Source: Fasciolopsis buskii (lineage: Eukaryota; Platyhelminthes; Trematoda; Plagiorchiida; Fasciolidae). Taken from it: a stretch of DNA of 64,000 nucleotides. Where the stretch lies: positions 9,946-73,945 of the forward strand of contig LUCM01002221.1 in assembly GCA_008360955.1 (NCBI GenBank), given 5' to 3'. Position numbers and translations under genes: made by a program. Every line of letters begins with the position of its first letter. Position 1 is the first letter of the stretch. Shown here one piece after another: positions 1 to 12,800 of the stretch. The notes under the pieces were generated by a model. That model had not been told where the DNA came from. It ran no database searches and saw only the letters and a list, made by a program, of their open reading frames with translations.

Positions 1-1814
1 TTATCAACAGGTCTCCAGTTGTCTGCAATGGGATATCTACCACCAGGTCCTCGGGGTTACTCCTGTCGAATCAGTGCACGGTACCGCAACGCTTTTGCAG
101 TGGGCCTGTTGTGGTCAACCGTGATGTCCTGGTCTCAAACCATTAGCGGACCGATACCACCAGTAGTTGAGCTTTTCGTTTGCGCGTAGACGTAATAAGT
201 TTTTGGTTACCACTTAGCACATTGTCCCAGATCAAGTCCCTACCTGCCCTTTTCATTTCAGATCGACTTTACTATGCTTTCCCAAGTCTTGCACACTGTG
301 CCAAGTTTCGCTGGTTCCGCGCATTGTTGTGTACCCTCCAGCATTGATTTCGTCCACAATGACTTTTTCGGCTGCTGTCTTTGCGATTCCTAGGGTTCAA
401 CACAATGGCGATTCGGTCCCACAGGTGCATACTGCTGGGTTGGCATATGAGAGCGTGAGTTACTTTCACAACATGGAGTCTCACCCAATGGCCCATGGGC
501 TGCTCGTGAAATACGGATGCTCGGGGACATTTCTCGTCAGAGCCGAAAGAATTATTAGCGACCGGGTTTTGAAGTCGATGACGCTGATGACTTACCTGGG
601 AGTGTTGGCTTAGAACGAATTTCAATGTCTTCGTGGCATTTGGGCCGTTTTATCAGTGTTAATTACCTATTCTTACACTCTGCCTTGTCGTTGGGCCCAG
701 GTGTGAGTGGGCGCCTTTTGGGATAGACGGTGGACTGAATATATAATTGTAATGCAAGGATGGCAAAAACGGTCTATAGCAGTTAATGAATTTACTCGGG
801 AAACTTAATCCAGTCGGTCAGCTAGAACTGACAAAGATACCAGTGGCAATTGAATATTGGTACGGAAATGCATCCAGTAGTGTCTTGGTTCGTAATTACA
901 GCAGAATATTTAGGTGCGTTGTCCCAAGTTGCAATACGTCCAATATTTCCAGTGGCGCATGGCTTCTGGATTAGCGGAGAGTAATGCATCAGCCGGAGCA
1001 TCACTGGCTAGGAATTCACTTTTAGAATAGAATTTCCTTCTACTGACGTGTTTGTATTCGCCGAGGATTGATTACGGTCAGGGTGACTATGTCCGGCCTT
1101 GAACTGCAGCCTTGTGAGTATACAGCTTCTGGTTATCCGGAACACTACGAAGAGCAAATGTAGGTATAAAGTTGGAAGGACTTATAAAAAGGAAATGCTT
1201 TATCGCCCGCGGAATTAGCGCAGCGTCTACTCGTGATGTTTGCTTCAGATGGGGACCGGTACTTCAGGTTCTGCGCATAAAATTGGTACCAACGTTTGCT
1301 TCCGCCGATCAACACCCATACAATCAAGCGACGCGTAATTTCCCAATTCTAACCTAAACGAATACCGAGGCCATCTTGTTGTACTTACTATTGATAAAGA
1401 CAAATGCCCAATCTAATAAACGGTACAAACTTGAAATCCTCTGGTATCTACTTCACAAAATGTTACCCGGTGTCATCCATGGGACGGGGCATCATTTAGC
1501 TAAGGAAATAGGGTGGGAATGTTCGACGTACCAAGGAATAACAAGACAGCAAGAAACTTTACCTAGTGGAAAACAGTCTGATACATGCTGATCTGTGTGA
1601 CCTGATCAAACAAGCCAATTCAAATATACGAGCAAGCAAACAATCCAGCAACGAAGCAAGTTCGCCGGTCAGCGTAAAACCAGTCGGTGAAAAAATGTTG
1701 ATCCCACAGGGATCTTTTGTGTTTTGTTTTCTACTTCCTTTATTAAAGACGCAACAAGGTACATCAGTTTTCAGGATGTCGGCCAGGGCGAGCGGAGGGC
1801 TGCCAAGTGGGGAA
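1..1814. other. Upstream DNA, nothing recognised
   Basis: Several frames of 60-117 codons are open on both strands (for example 272-625 and 329-613), with no family motif, no supported splice chain and antisense frames equally long. I see no gene here. Confidence 0.5.
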
Positions 1815-1820
1815 TTTGAC

Positions 1821-1890
1821 AGGCGGTGGGAGGACTCGAACCTTACGACCTTTACGTCCATGGTTTTATCCGTTTGGCCACCGCGGAGCC
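1821..1890 (-). repeat. tRNA-like unit (SINE head or tRNA pseudogene)
   Basis: On the minus strand this has an A-box-like TGGCCAAACGG and a perfect B box GGTTCGAGTCC, the two internal RNA polymerase III promoter elements. GCGGTGG near its 5' end can pair with CCACCGC at its 3' end, as an acceptor stem would. The anticodon arm does not fold convincingly, so I do not call a functional tRNA. Confidence 0.55.
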
Positions 1891-4800
1891 AAAAGCAAGT
1901 GTGCATGCAAACATGTGCATCGATACGCCAATTAAACGGATGAGTGGTGCAATTCAGGCTGAGATTTCCTTGCGAACGTCACCGGTGAGAACGTGAAGGG
2001 TATCAGCCCAACCAATAAAAATAAGGTAAGCTACCACGAAAAAGGGAACAGCCACCGTTGGCTGTAAAGTGGAATGCAGATTTTAGCTTCAGTTAGCGAG
2101 ACCAGAAGAATTCCGGAACGAAGGCAAAATAATTCCCTTTATATGGTTGAAAAATTAACACTTTCACTAGTGAGCCAGCTTAGATTTCCTTAATCTACCT
2201 CCTGCGCACGTTCGCCATGATCACGCGGGGTAAAGATTATGGAAAAAATGTACTGATATCAAAAACGCACCAACAAATCAAACATGTTTGCATGGAGCGC
2301 TGGCGCCTTCCGACTCCTCTAGTAATGATATAATAATCACCTTCAAGCAAACTCCGTGATAAATAGATTAGGGAGGATCTAAGTGTTTCCTATTTGTCTG
2401 TTCGTCAACTCCTATACTAGACAATTTCCGTGAACAGACACGCGTTTCCAAATCCTTGTCTGTTACAATAATTATTATTTGGTGGTCCTCTTCCACTGAT
2501 GAATCTCGGAAAAGCAAATAGAAACGGATCGATCGACAGGGCTTTGGAAACTTCTTTAAAGAAAATGGGAGTTTCAAAAGAAACGAATAGTTCCTCGCAT
2601 CCTCTGCAGGTAGAACACCCGCCCCTGACAAAGAAGGGTCCAAAACAATCCACTCCGATGGCGGCAAATGGGACGTCATATTCGATCCGTACTGACAGCA
2701 GCTCAGACAGCTAAATTTGCAGGACATGACGTTCTTATTCTGCATTCCATGTGTCTATGAAAAATCCGTTTTACGGCAGGTGGTCCCTTTAAAATTCAGT
2801 AATTGCGGCTAGTTATGGGCAAGACATGGGTGGTTTCCATGCTTCTTTCGGATTCGTGACAGCGGCGGGTGAAAGATGAGGTTAGTGGATGACTGGACGG
2901 CAGGATAATTGAGTGGCGCTTTGCTGATGTCTCCATGATGTCTTTGGTTGTCCATCCTCCAAAACACAAGAGACCCTCAACGATAATCATGCAAAGTCAG
3001 CTGAGTGGCGGGTGAAACATAAACACTAGGAACTGTCGCACTGATCCTCCTCACCAATAGCTAGGCCTTCACGTCGCATGCAAATGAAGGCTGAGCTTTT
3101 AGCTTCCATCACCTATCGAAGACCAAGGGTTCCCCACTCCAACCTGCGTGATCACGAAACCCTGTTAGGCAGAAAACCAGGCAGCTGCACGATGCAGCTT
3201 GATGCATAAGGAAAAGTGTGTTACGAGTTTACCCACTGCTTGGGTCATTGACTTTATCAGTGGCGACATTTTTTACCTCAGCGCCAGATGTATAGGACGC
3301 AAGCATATCGCAGCTCAATTCCGGCCATTCTTCCTTAGGTTTGGTCAAAAGTTTGGGTCTTCCAAGCCACAAAATAATGCTCTCTAATACCCATTGGCCA
3401 GATCCAAAGGATTATTAGTAACCAGCATGGCCCTTCACTGCAGTTTAGTAATATTTTTATGTTTCACTGCAAGGCAGTTTGCCACAATTGGTTTAGAGTG
3501 AGAGCCGGTGTCGTAGATGTGTAGCAATACTACCGTATTTTCTGCCCCTAAAAGGAGCTTGCTTGTGGGTGACTCAGCTTTAAGTCCTTGTAGACGCATT
3601 TCACCGCTTCTGTCGATAGCACCTCTACCTGAATTTATAAAAGTGACACTGTACCGGATTTCAAGGAAGAAACTGGATTTTCTGTGAACTGCTTTAAAAG
3701 CCCGAGAAAAAGTTTGACAAAGAGGTGACTGGTTTCAGATATGAGGCATCGTGGTACTTCCAACACTCACCTCCATTATCCCATTACACCAAACGTCTCA
3801 TCTTGGTCGAGCCACATTGTGCGCGGAATCATCCCACCCGCGATCGCGGCGACACAGCTACTGCAGAAGTCATTTAAACGTGAGTAGATTTGAGACAACA
3901 CAACAAAGTGTATTAAACATTAATGCAGTGCACACTGACATTCCAGGCTAGTCACCGGACAGTACGCGAGTTTGTCAAAAAAATATACACCATAAAGTTT
4001 GTTCCCCAGGATCTCGGCAGGTCTACTACCCGATGATGTCGCATATTTCTAAAGCAACCTAGGACTTAGCCGACAACATTACTAACGTATGTCGTCTTGT
4101 TGAACCGTTTGAGAACAATCTAGTCGTTTATGAGCGTTCTGAGGAAACAATCGATTTTTGGCATGCTTTTACAGGACGACTACCATGGTAGCGGAAAAAA
4201 TCCGTGACCATTCTTACAAATGACGGACCGGACTTTCTCTTTTATGATGTTCCAACGGGCAACATACATTGATTTCCCGGTTCCATCACTGTCTTACTGG
4301 ACCACGACTCCAGCCCGCGCTAGGCTTATATTTCTAAGCTTTCCGTAAATTTTAGTTGGTTGGCGGACGAATTTTGCAATTCCGATCAACGGTTGGATCA
4401 TACGACGGCCATTTTAGTACTGTAAGCAACGTCTACGGTGGCCGTGATGTCAGTAGGTTGGTCCAAAATACGGACGGCATGAAAATGCCGACGCAGATCA
4501 GCAATTTTTGCCGCCTCAAACAACGAAGAGCACAATCCTGTACTTTGGCATTACTTGACCTGGCTGTTTCCGTCAGTGAAACAGAGAATGAATTCACAAG
4601 TTTCATTGGTGTTACATGTTTTCGGAAATATTTCAGGTGAATAAAATACATCCGTTTTTTTACCGTCTTAGGGAAGTCAGCCTAATCTATGAGCAAAATC
4701 CTATTTTATCCCCACAGGACCAAGGTTCCAAGAGATATTTGGATAAAAATATGCCTATCCGAAGCGATACCAGGCCATTTAAGTTCAACGCAACAGAGAA

Positions 4801-7800
4801 GGTGAAATTCCATCAACTTCAGCAAACTTCAGACTCAACCGGCATGATATAACTCTGACGATCAACTGAGGACCCAACTTCGAGGTCATTTTATCGCTGG
4901 GATTTATAATAAACGGGTCAAACAAAAGTTACTTTTAGTTTTGCATCCTATTCTACAATAGGTAATTGCAGGATATGAACAGTATCCTTAAATAAATAAT
5001 CCAAAAGAGTCCACTTCAAAGATTTTGCTGGTCACCTTCTCCTGTTCACAGCAAAAAGCCATTCAATAGCTGAACACATTTAAATCGGACAATGAAGTTG
5101 ATCCAAATCAACAATCCGACAAGGCAAGGATGCCGAATTCAGAACTTTTCTTGAGAAAATTTCATTCCGATGGCGAACGACATCCTCGGACTGCATATCG
5201 CTTCCGGAATGCTCGTCGTCGAACAAGTACAGTCAATTTCCCTGAACACCAAAATTAACTATTCCAGGTCAAGTGACAGGTCTCCATAATCAGTCGCTTC
5301 TCTCCGTACCCATTCTTAATCCCGGGAAGTGCGTATCATTTTGTTTTTCTTCGATTTTAATTTTGATGCCAGCGTATAAAAGATACTGTGACAATGAACC
5401 CATTTAATCCACCTGCTGCTGTCAAACAAACTATTCCGGACGTAAAAGCTGGACGTACTGACACGACTGCTAAACGTATTGCGGGTTGTGCCCTGCCACA
5501 CTTAGTTACTTTCGCAAACCCTCTTACACTTGCTTATGGAAAACCTGACTGTAAACTTCTTGTTACCTAAACCAGGTCGTCCACATTTGGTCTCAGGTCC
5601 AAGAAGCTCAGCATTTCCATCTCGTTTTCTTCCAGTGTTTGGAAATAGTTTTCCCAATTGATTTTGCTCTATTCTAAGGTCACAGGCGAAGGAAAATTTT
5701 ACCCGTTAAAGTTAAATTGGGAAACTATTTTATTTTGTGAAGCGTTCCGTTTTGTGATTTGCCAGAGCTGGTGTGGGAAGCTTTGGATCACCTGGTTTCT
5801 AGTGTTGTATTGCAGCCAGTAAAATTATTCAAATTGGCCACACTGATTGATGCCCCTTTCAATCCTAAACCTTCGTGAAGTTTTGCTGACTTTCTCGTCA
5901 CTTTCTATTCGGTGTTTCGTTAAAAGCTGTGTATCAAAGAAGAACTGGGGTATATACTACACAGATTCCATAACCCAAGTTGTTTCCCCTAGTTGAAACC
6001 AAAGGGCACTTTCTCCTAGGGTATTCAATACCCTAATTGCCATGAGTTGGCTGGAGTCTAGCATTTTATTTTGTCTTTATTTTGACGAAATTTTTATCTG
6101 CTTGGCTGAGCTCCTTGCGTGCTATTTTTTAATCGGAAGCAAGCCTAACTGCCCAACACCTGGCTGATGCTAACAGTCATCAAGAAGACAGTGTAGTTGA
6201 AGGCTCTAGTAAATCAGTTTATGATGAGATTCCCTTCATAACATTAAATCTATTACAAAATTATTTCTTTCATTTATCTAGCTGGACATTTTGGTTGCAT
6301 TTCCGCTGAATTCCGTGCCTTGCCAGCGCAATCTGTGCATGCTGCTGTGCCAAATTTTTCTAAGCGCAAAGTTTTCGCACGTTTCTCAGGGAAAATCCGA
6401 TTGGTCCAGTAAATCATCGCCAACAAATGAGCATCCAGTCAGCAGTTGATACCTGCGCTGAAAGCAAGAACTTTTGTGCCCTAGGTAGCGGACTCTCTTC
6501 CCGTAACACATTGGAGCACAAGGGTGCTGCAGACACACTGAATCAGAAGCGCTAATGACTTGAATCGAACAAAAGGGATCTTTTGCCTTATGTAGAGCGG
6601 AACGATCGTCAAATGCGAGCGTTTGACAGCTGTCACTCTGACTGCTAAAATGACCCTCGCAAGTTTATCTATACACAGTTGACTACTGATTGCAATTAGT
6701 AGCCGAATACACATTTACCAAGCGAACCAACGGGAAGTTGTTACGGGGGCGTGATTTTCTACAGTAGATTTAATTTCGGACATTACTGACTGGTTAACGT
6801 AGACGCACGTTCGGCAGTGACAAGCAAATGCAGATTACTTATTCGTGAAATCTTTATGTGCAATTAATTGAGAATGATTTGCTAAGTGATCTGAATGCTG
6901 GCCGCCAGATACGGCGGTCTGGAGGATCAATAATTGTTTTAAATACATGACTGATTACTTAACAATGGATTTCATGATCACCGATTTTATCTCATTTTAA
7001 CCTGTGCATTGCAACCGTTGTTGCCATTTTTCTTTGCGCGCTAAGAAATTTGTGATTTTATACTGCGCTCAGATGCGCAATCATTAAAATGACACCCAAT
7101 AAGAAGTTAACGGACGGTATGAGTTACATAGGAGCCCATCCAGTAAAGAGGGCGCTAAAATGATCCAAAAATGACGGCTGAGAGCCTTTTTCAAAATGAC
7201 TTTATATCATTGGAGTTGTTTTTGTTGAATTTACTGGTAAAATCGTACGTTTAACATTTCCAGTTCTGGTTTTGTTTCAAAAGCTCAAACACAAAATATA
7301 TCAATGATTTCATATCTTGATAGTTCTCGGAAGTGCTAATAAATAACTAAGTAAATAGTTGATGATTTTCGCATACAAAATTGTTTTGGGTTTATAAAAT
7401 ATACAGAGAAGTGTTTCTTGAGGCCTCCAATGTTCTAGTGATTCTTACTGTGCAGTTTTAATTGGGTCAAGTTGTGGAGGTCACTCAGTACTTTGAATCT
7501 GGTAACCGCTTGCTCTCTGTGAGTTGCGCCGATTTGGGTACGGTTTTCGTCATCTTTCTGTTGAATGACTGAGTGAGTTGTCTCATTAAGTGAACCCGTT
7601 ACTTGTGTTAGAGTGCATCTTGTGAGCTCTTTTTGTTGAAACTAAGGTATATATTTGAAAATAAATGGAAAATTTGGACTAAGTTTGTGGTTAAAAATTA
7701 TTTTATAACATTGAGTGTTTAATTACGCTCTTGTGATCGTAAAGCTGACTTGTTATTTGATGAACATTACTGTAAATCACCATTGAGAACGACACTATTT

Positions 7801-8499
7801 GGTTCATGGAACATGCCTAGATGCGGAAAGAACATTCATTGCTTTTTAAATTTGTTTGAGATGGTTTCCTGGATATCAGTGCTTAACCTATTATCCTCTG
7901 CCATTTAATTTTTGAGTTTCTGTTTTCCTATTGTGTCCACGTAGAGTGCACGGTATCAGTTCCTATATGATTTCCCGCTATCTACGGATTTTGATATAAA
8001 TATTACAGTAAGAAATTATTCGATAAATAGCTCTGGGTCGTGTTTGTGTATGTAGACGCTCCAAAACATCAATTTGGAGGGGAAGAACGTGAGCTCTGAG
8101 AGTTAATCATGCCCAGACATGACTAAAACAGTCCTCAGATTATGAACGATGGATCAGAGATCCATGCGATTGGTTTCAAGCTTTTTGTTGTTCACAGTAA
8201 ATAAGCGATAGCACAACGTCTTTTGACTCAGAAGCAAGCTGTAGAGACTTAACAGGAGCATGTGTGGTATCCGCGAATGAGATGCCAGATGTCCCTGGAA
8301 GCCTTTGCGTGCAAAATAGTTTTGTTTCATTAGTTGCTTGTAGTGGCAAGAAAATAGAGGAAGAAATCGAGTATGTTGTCTGACCAAATAACGGTGCAGT
8401 TGATTTGTGGTTAAGTGATCCAGCACAGGACACCTGGAAACTAGACCTGTCTCATAGCGACATTTGTAATTTAGCTCCCAGTGCAGAAACAGTGGATAG
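1891..8499. other. Intergenic DNA without a supported gene
   Basis: Open frames are 60-125 codons, on both strands, often overlapping antisense frames of the same length. No domain motif or frame-consistent exon chain was found. Around 8150-8430 the minus strand has two overlapping frames that could be the decayed 3' part of the LINE next to it. Confidence 0.45.
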
Positions 8500-9800
8500 T
8501 TCTTGATGGGTGATGGTATGGAACGAAAAGCGGATTGCGTTTTACTGCGTCCGTGGCACCATGAAAGACCGTTGTGCCGAGGACGCGTGGGATCTGATGG
8601 AGCTTTATAAGCAAATTTTTCATATGCTCATAAGTGCTGACCAATGGTATATGAGCAGCTTCTTATACTTGATAGCCCAAGACGAAGAATTTTGAAGTGA
8701 TTTTTAAATAAATTAGAGATAATAACAGGATGCTAGTAGCAAACGCTGGAAAAATTTATTAATATACAGACCAAGAGATGGTGTTTTTCAACTTGTAATG
8801 TCTGAGCTTTCTGACTTGAAATGACAACCGTCGGAGATGCGTTCCACAGGTAGAAATGTGAGAGGTTCGCTTCAGATTCTTATCGGTGGTAACCTCTAGA
8901 CACTTCACAGCATCAATCCTGGTAATTTTTCTGGGTTGACAAAAAAAGTTTCGGATGGGTAGGCTGACCTAGAGGAAAGAGGCATACCAGATATTTTGAT
9001 GTATTCAATTTTAAAATAGCTTGTGCAGAGAAATTGTGGACAAAAGGCAGGATTTTGGAAAAACTTAGAAAATCATCGTAGTTCGAAACGGCTTCAGAGA
9101 GAGCAGCAGCATCAGCATGCTTGAACGGATGACGGTGAGATCTAGTTAATGAGGCGCTGCTGTAAGCAGAAAAGAGGCACAATGAAAAAACATAACCCTG
9201 AGACGCTTCAAAGTTGTTATCGGTTTTGGAATTTTACCGCCTATTCCTGTGCACTGGGTTTGGTTATTGAGGTAATCAGTCGGCCATGCTAATAAAGACA
9301 GAACAAACTGGTGTCTCCGGTTTGAAATGTGAAAGAGACCGTGGGGGAAACCGAACGCCTACGAACAATCTTGAAAGGCACAGCGGGCGGATTCCACTGA
9401 TACGTTTAAGGACTTTCAGATGTGGTCACTGAGGGAGGCGATGGTCTCCAAATGGACCTGTTAGAAGCACAAGCAAAATAAAATTGGTCGTCAGGAGAAT
9501 ACACAGAAGAACGCGGGCAAATGCGTATAGCAGGCTGTCAGTTTAGGACCAGATGTTAAGGCGACGAAGCATAATTTTCTGCTAAAGCAGTAGAACTGGT
9601 AGACTTTGGGATGCGAATAATAATGATGGATCTCCAGCGGTCAGGGATGAAAGACCAGGTCAGCCCTGAGTCAATCAGATAAGTGAATGTATCCGTCAGG
9701 GCTACAGCTGAAGACGAATTGTCAGGACTGACCATTGTGGTAGTTTACCGATGTGGAGAAAATCTTGTAAGTGTCATGTCGGGGATAGCACCTGGCAAAA
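8500..9800 (-). mobile_element. Decayed jockey/CR1-like LINE, reverse-transcriptase part
   Basis: Minus-strand pieces match the order of a non-LTR retrotransposon ORF2 across many stops and frameshifts. Near 9620-9730 it reads SFIPDRWRSIIIIRIPKSTS, like the segment before RT motif 1 (family pattern: FPxxWKxAxIIPIPKS). Near 8940-9060 it reads LSFSKILPFVHNF then LKLNTSKYLV. Near 8790-8900 it reads CLEVTTDKNLKRTSHIS and then LRRLSFQVRKLRHYKL, the post-RT block that normally reads FLGVTIDxxLxWxxHI. Catalytic motifs A and C are not legible. Clade is uncertain, but it differs from the RTE copies elsewhere in the window. Confidence 0.5.
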
Positions 9801-12800
9801 TTTCTTCACCCTCAAATACTTCTTTCTATGTTGTGAACTACCCCAACATATAAGGGTTTCCTATGCTTCCGTAACCGTTAAACTTGCACGATCCTTACAC
9901 TCCAATAGAAACAGCTCATGACTCGGGCTTAGTGTATTCAGTAAATACAACACTCGAGGTCTTATCTGAGCTCAAACAACAAGGTCTGGCCATTTTTTTT
10001 TCCAGTAGTCTCCACAAGTACATATAATAGCAGTCATAGGCGGAAACGCGCCCTCAATGAAACAAAGTCAGCGAAGTTTTTAACCTAGTATTGGATCTCG
10101 TTGAATGCGTGTGCAGCAAGGCATGTAAATAAACAGTCATTGATATCACACTTTCATTTGCGCCCAAGCTAACATTTTATGTCCTCACATAGACCCTCTC
10201 TTCTGCATACATATGACAGTTAGCCCATTCCAAGCAAGACGGTGGCATTATTTAACGCCTCGTTTTGCATAAAATTCATATCTTCTCTTTCTTATCGTTG
10301 CAAGCAGCACATTCCTTAACTGAAATACCTCCAGGGTGCCATCTGTCTTCCTTCGCGCAATTCTTCATAAATGTTCTTCGTCCCTCAGCATTTTCAAAAG
10401 CCTTTTAAATATTTCCTGGGCTCCAGGACCCCCGATAAAATGACCGACGTTCTTTTACACTCCAAATTTAATAGGGGGTATCAGTCGGCCATCAGAGCTC
10501 CTCCCTCCAGCTGTTGTGGTCTGTTTTGACAATTTTTCAACTTGCAGACATGGTCTTCGAAGACTTTTTTCGTGGCAGTTTAATATTCATGTGCATTTTA
10601 TAGACCCATTGAATCATACTAGCAAGGACAGATCTCAACACCCGCCGTCAACCTCCATTTGCACCTTGCGCTTGAGATTAACATCATTGATCTGCATTAA
10701 GGTCTAGTGCCTCACAAAATGTCATATTTTCGCTTTCTCATTTTCCCCACATTTTTACTTACCTGTTTCATGTGAGCTGCATACCCGTGTAACATTCTTT
10801 CATGCAACAAAGCAGGACCCTCGAATTACTGGAGAAATGCACCAATGCTACATACTGGGGGTGAGGTGACGGAAGGTAAATCGTGAATTCGAGCTTTATC
10901 AGTTGCCCCAGAGTGGCACAAATTTCCAGGCTGGAGTATGAGCGGAAGATTTCTTAGTGTTCTCGGGCCATCGGTTTTAAAATCTCGGCAATGGCTTACC
11001 TTTCTCTTCCGGGCAATGCGGACGGTCCCAACGATCCGCAGTCGCTTAAGGACACTTCCAACGATAGACAAAATGTTTTATTAATTTTCTTGAAAATTTC
11101 AACGTGCTCTTATACTTTTATGACCTTGCTTCCTGAATTCCCCGGAAGGTTTTGGTCAGCCGTGTGATAAGCCATAACAGTTTACAGAATCGATTAATAA
11201 TTTTTAATGGATTGCAATTCAGTGCGTCCAAAGACACAGAGTTACGCAACCATCTAACAGCTATCTTCAGCGCCTGTCCTGATCCTGCTGCAGGATGCAA
11301 CCTTTAAACGGCAGTGGTGGTAGACAAGAAGGCAAGGAAAGCTTCTGTTAAACAAACCAGGGTATCTGCAAGTGCGTACTACACGGAAAAGAATAAAGCA
11401 GCATGTTCAACGATTTTGTGCCAGGCATAGTGCTTCAAAAGGCGGAGGAAACTTCTCCTAAGTCAATCAACAGATGCTTCAGGCTAATTACATGATTTGC
11501 AAAAGTTTCGTTTAAGGCAGTTGCACAAATGGGTGAGATGAATCTTGGCCTTTTTTATATAAAACTGTGACTGCTCCAGAACCGTTACTCTCTAGTTGAT
11601 CGCCTTTGGAGTTTTCCAAAAAGTAGGTAAGTAAGTGTGGATACCGCTAGCCTCTCGGAGAGGGGTGAACCGTCAATAGTACAATCACGAGACCACGCGG
11701 TGTGTTTATTCCCGCCCCCACCTGCGCCATCTTCTCTAAAATGTGCCCAACATTTCTACCTGAACAGAGTTTGTAGGCGTGCAAGCCGACATTTTAGCCA
11801 AGGTGCACTGGCCAAACGTGAACTGAAGTGCAACGAGCGGGCGGAAGTTTAAGACAAACCCACAGTATGCAGCGCCAGGTGGTCCGGTTGATTCAACGTC
11901 GCACCCCACAAAAGAAAAGATTTGCTTGTGCATGGTCAAGAACAGCATTGATTGAGGTAGGGAAATGAATTGAACTGCGATTTTACGCAATGTGTCAGCA
12001 TGAAAAGTTTCATGGCTCAGCAGCTACAATGAATGGCTTATCCCATGGTCAAGATACTTTCATACCTGGTACGGTAGTATGTAAATGACTGACGAGGTGG
12101 CTACCTGGGGCTCCTTGTTGTGGATGGATTTGGAGCGGAAGCGCAACCAAGAAACTGAGTGGAAAAATGACTGGCCGATGAAAACGGACGTCCACTAAGT
12201 TGCCTCGCTACTTTGCGTTGGAAGCAAGAGCCTTTGTTAACAACCCCAATGACTCACTTGTTTATCGTATGGGCTCACTGTCGTTACCCGACCAACATCC
12301 TCCATGAATTAAGCGTTTACAGATAAATCAGTACCGCCTCAGCGGCCGCGTAATCTAATCAGGATAACGTCATCCAGTGAATCCAGCGGAATCGGTAGCG
12401 GTAATTTCTCTGATATTCCCACCTGGGTGCTTTTATTGTTTAGGCCTGGCTCCCAGCAACTCTATTTCATTACTCTCCCATTCGCGCTCCCCCGTTCTTG
12501 ATATGCTCGATACTTAGCTTAGCGCCGAATCTCGCAGCAAGCGGTTTTCATTCCGATAGTTCAAGTGTTCTAAAGCCTTGACCTCTTCTGAATCTGGACT
12601 CTCTCCTTGTACGCACCCCTGTGCTGACCGGCCAACAAGGCCGTTTATCCCTGGCTCTTCAGGTCTGTTGCCTCAGTAAAGAAAAGAAACAGGATCCAGA
12701 TGGCACATCTCAATTAGCAGCGCCAAATGCGTAGTGGAGATACTTTCGGCGAGCCTCAGACAACGAAAAAGCGTAGGATCAGAACTGTGCGTAATTGGCT

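Noticed and set aside
1559..1943. Overlapping 115- and 125-codon frames on opposite strands
   Set aside because: They run through the tRNA-like unit at 1821-1890 and show no protein family signal.
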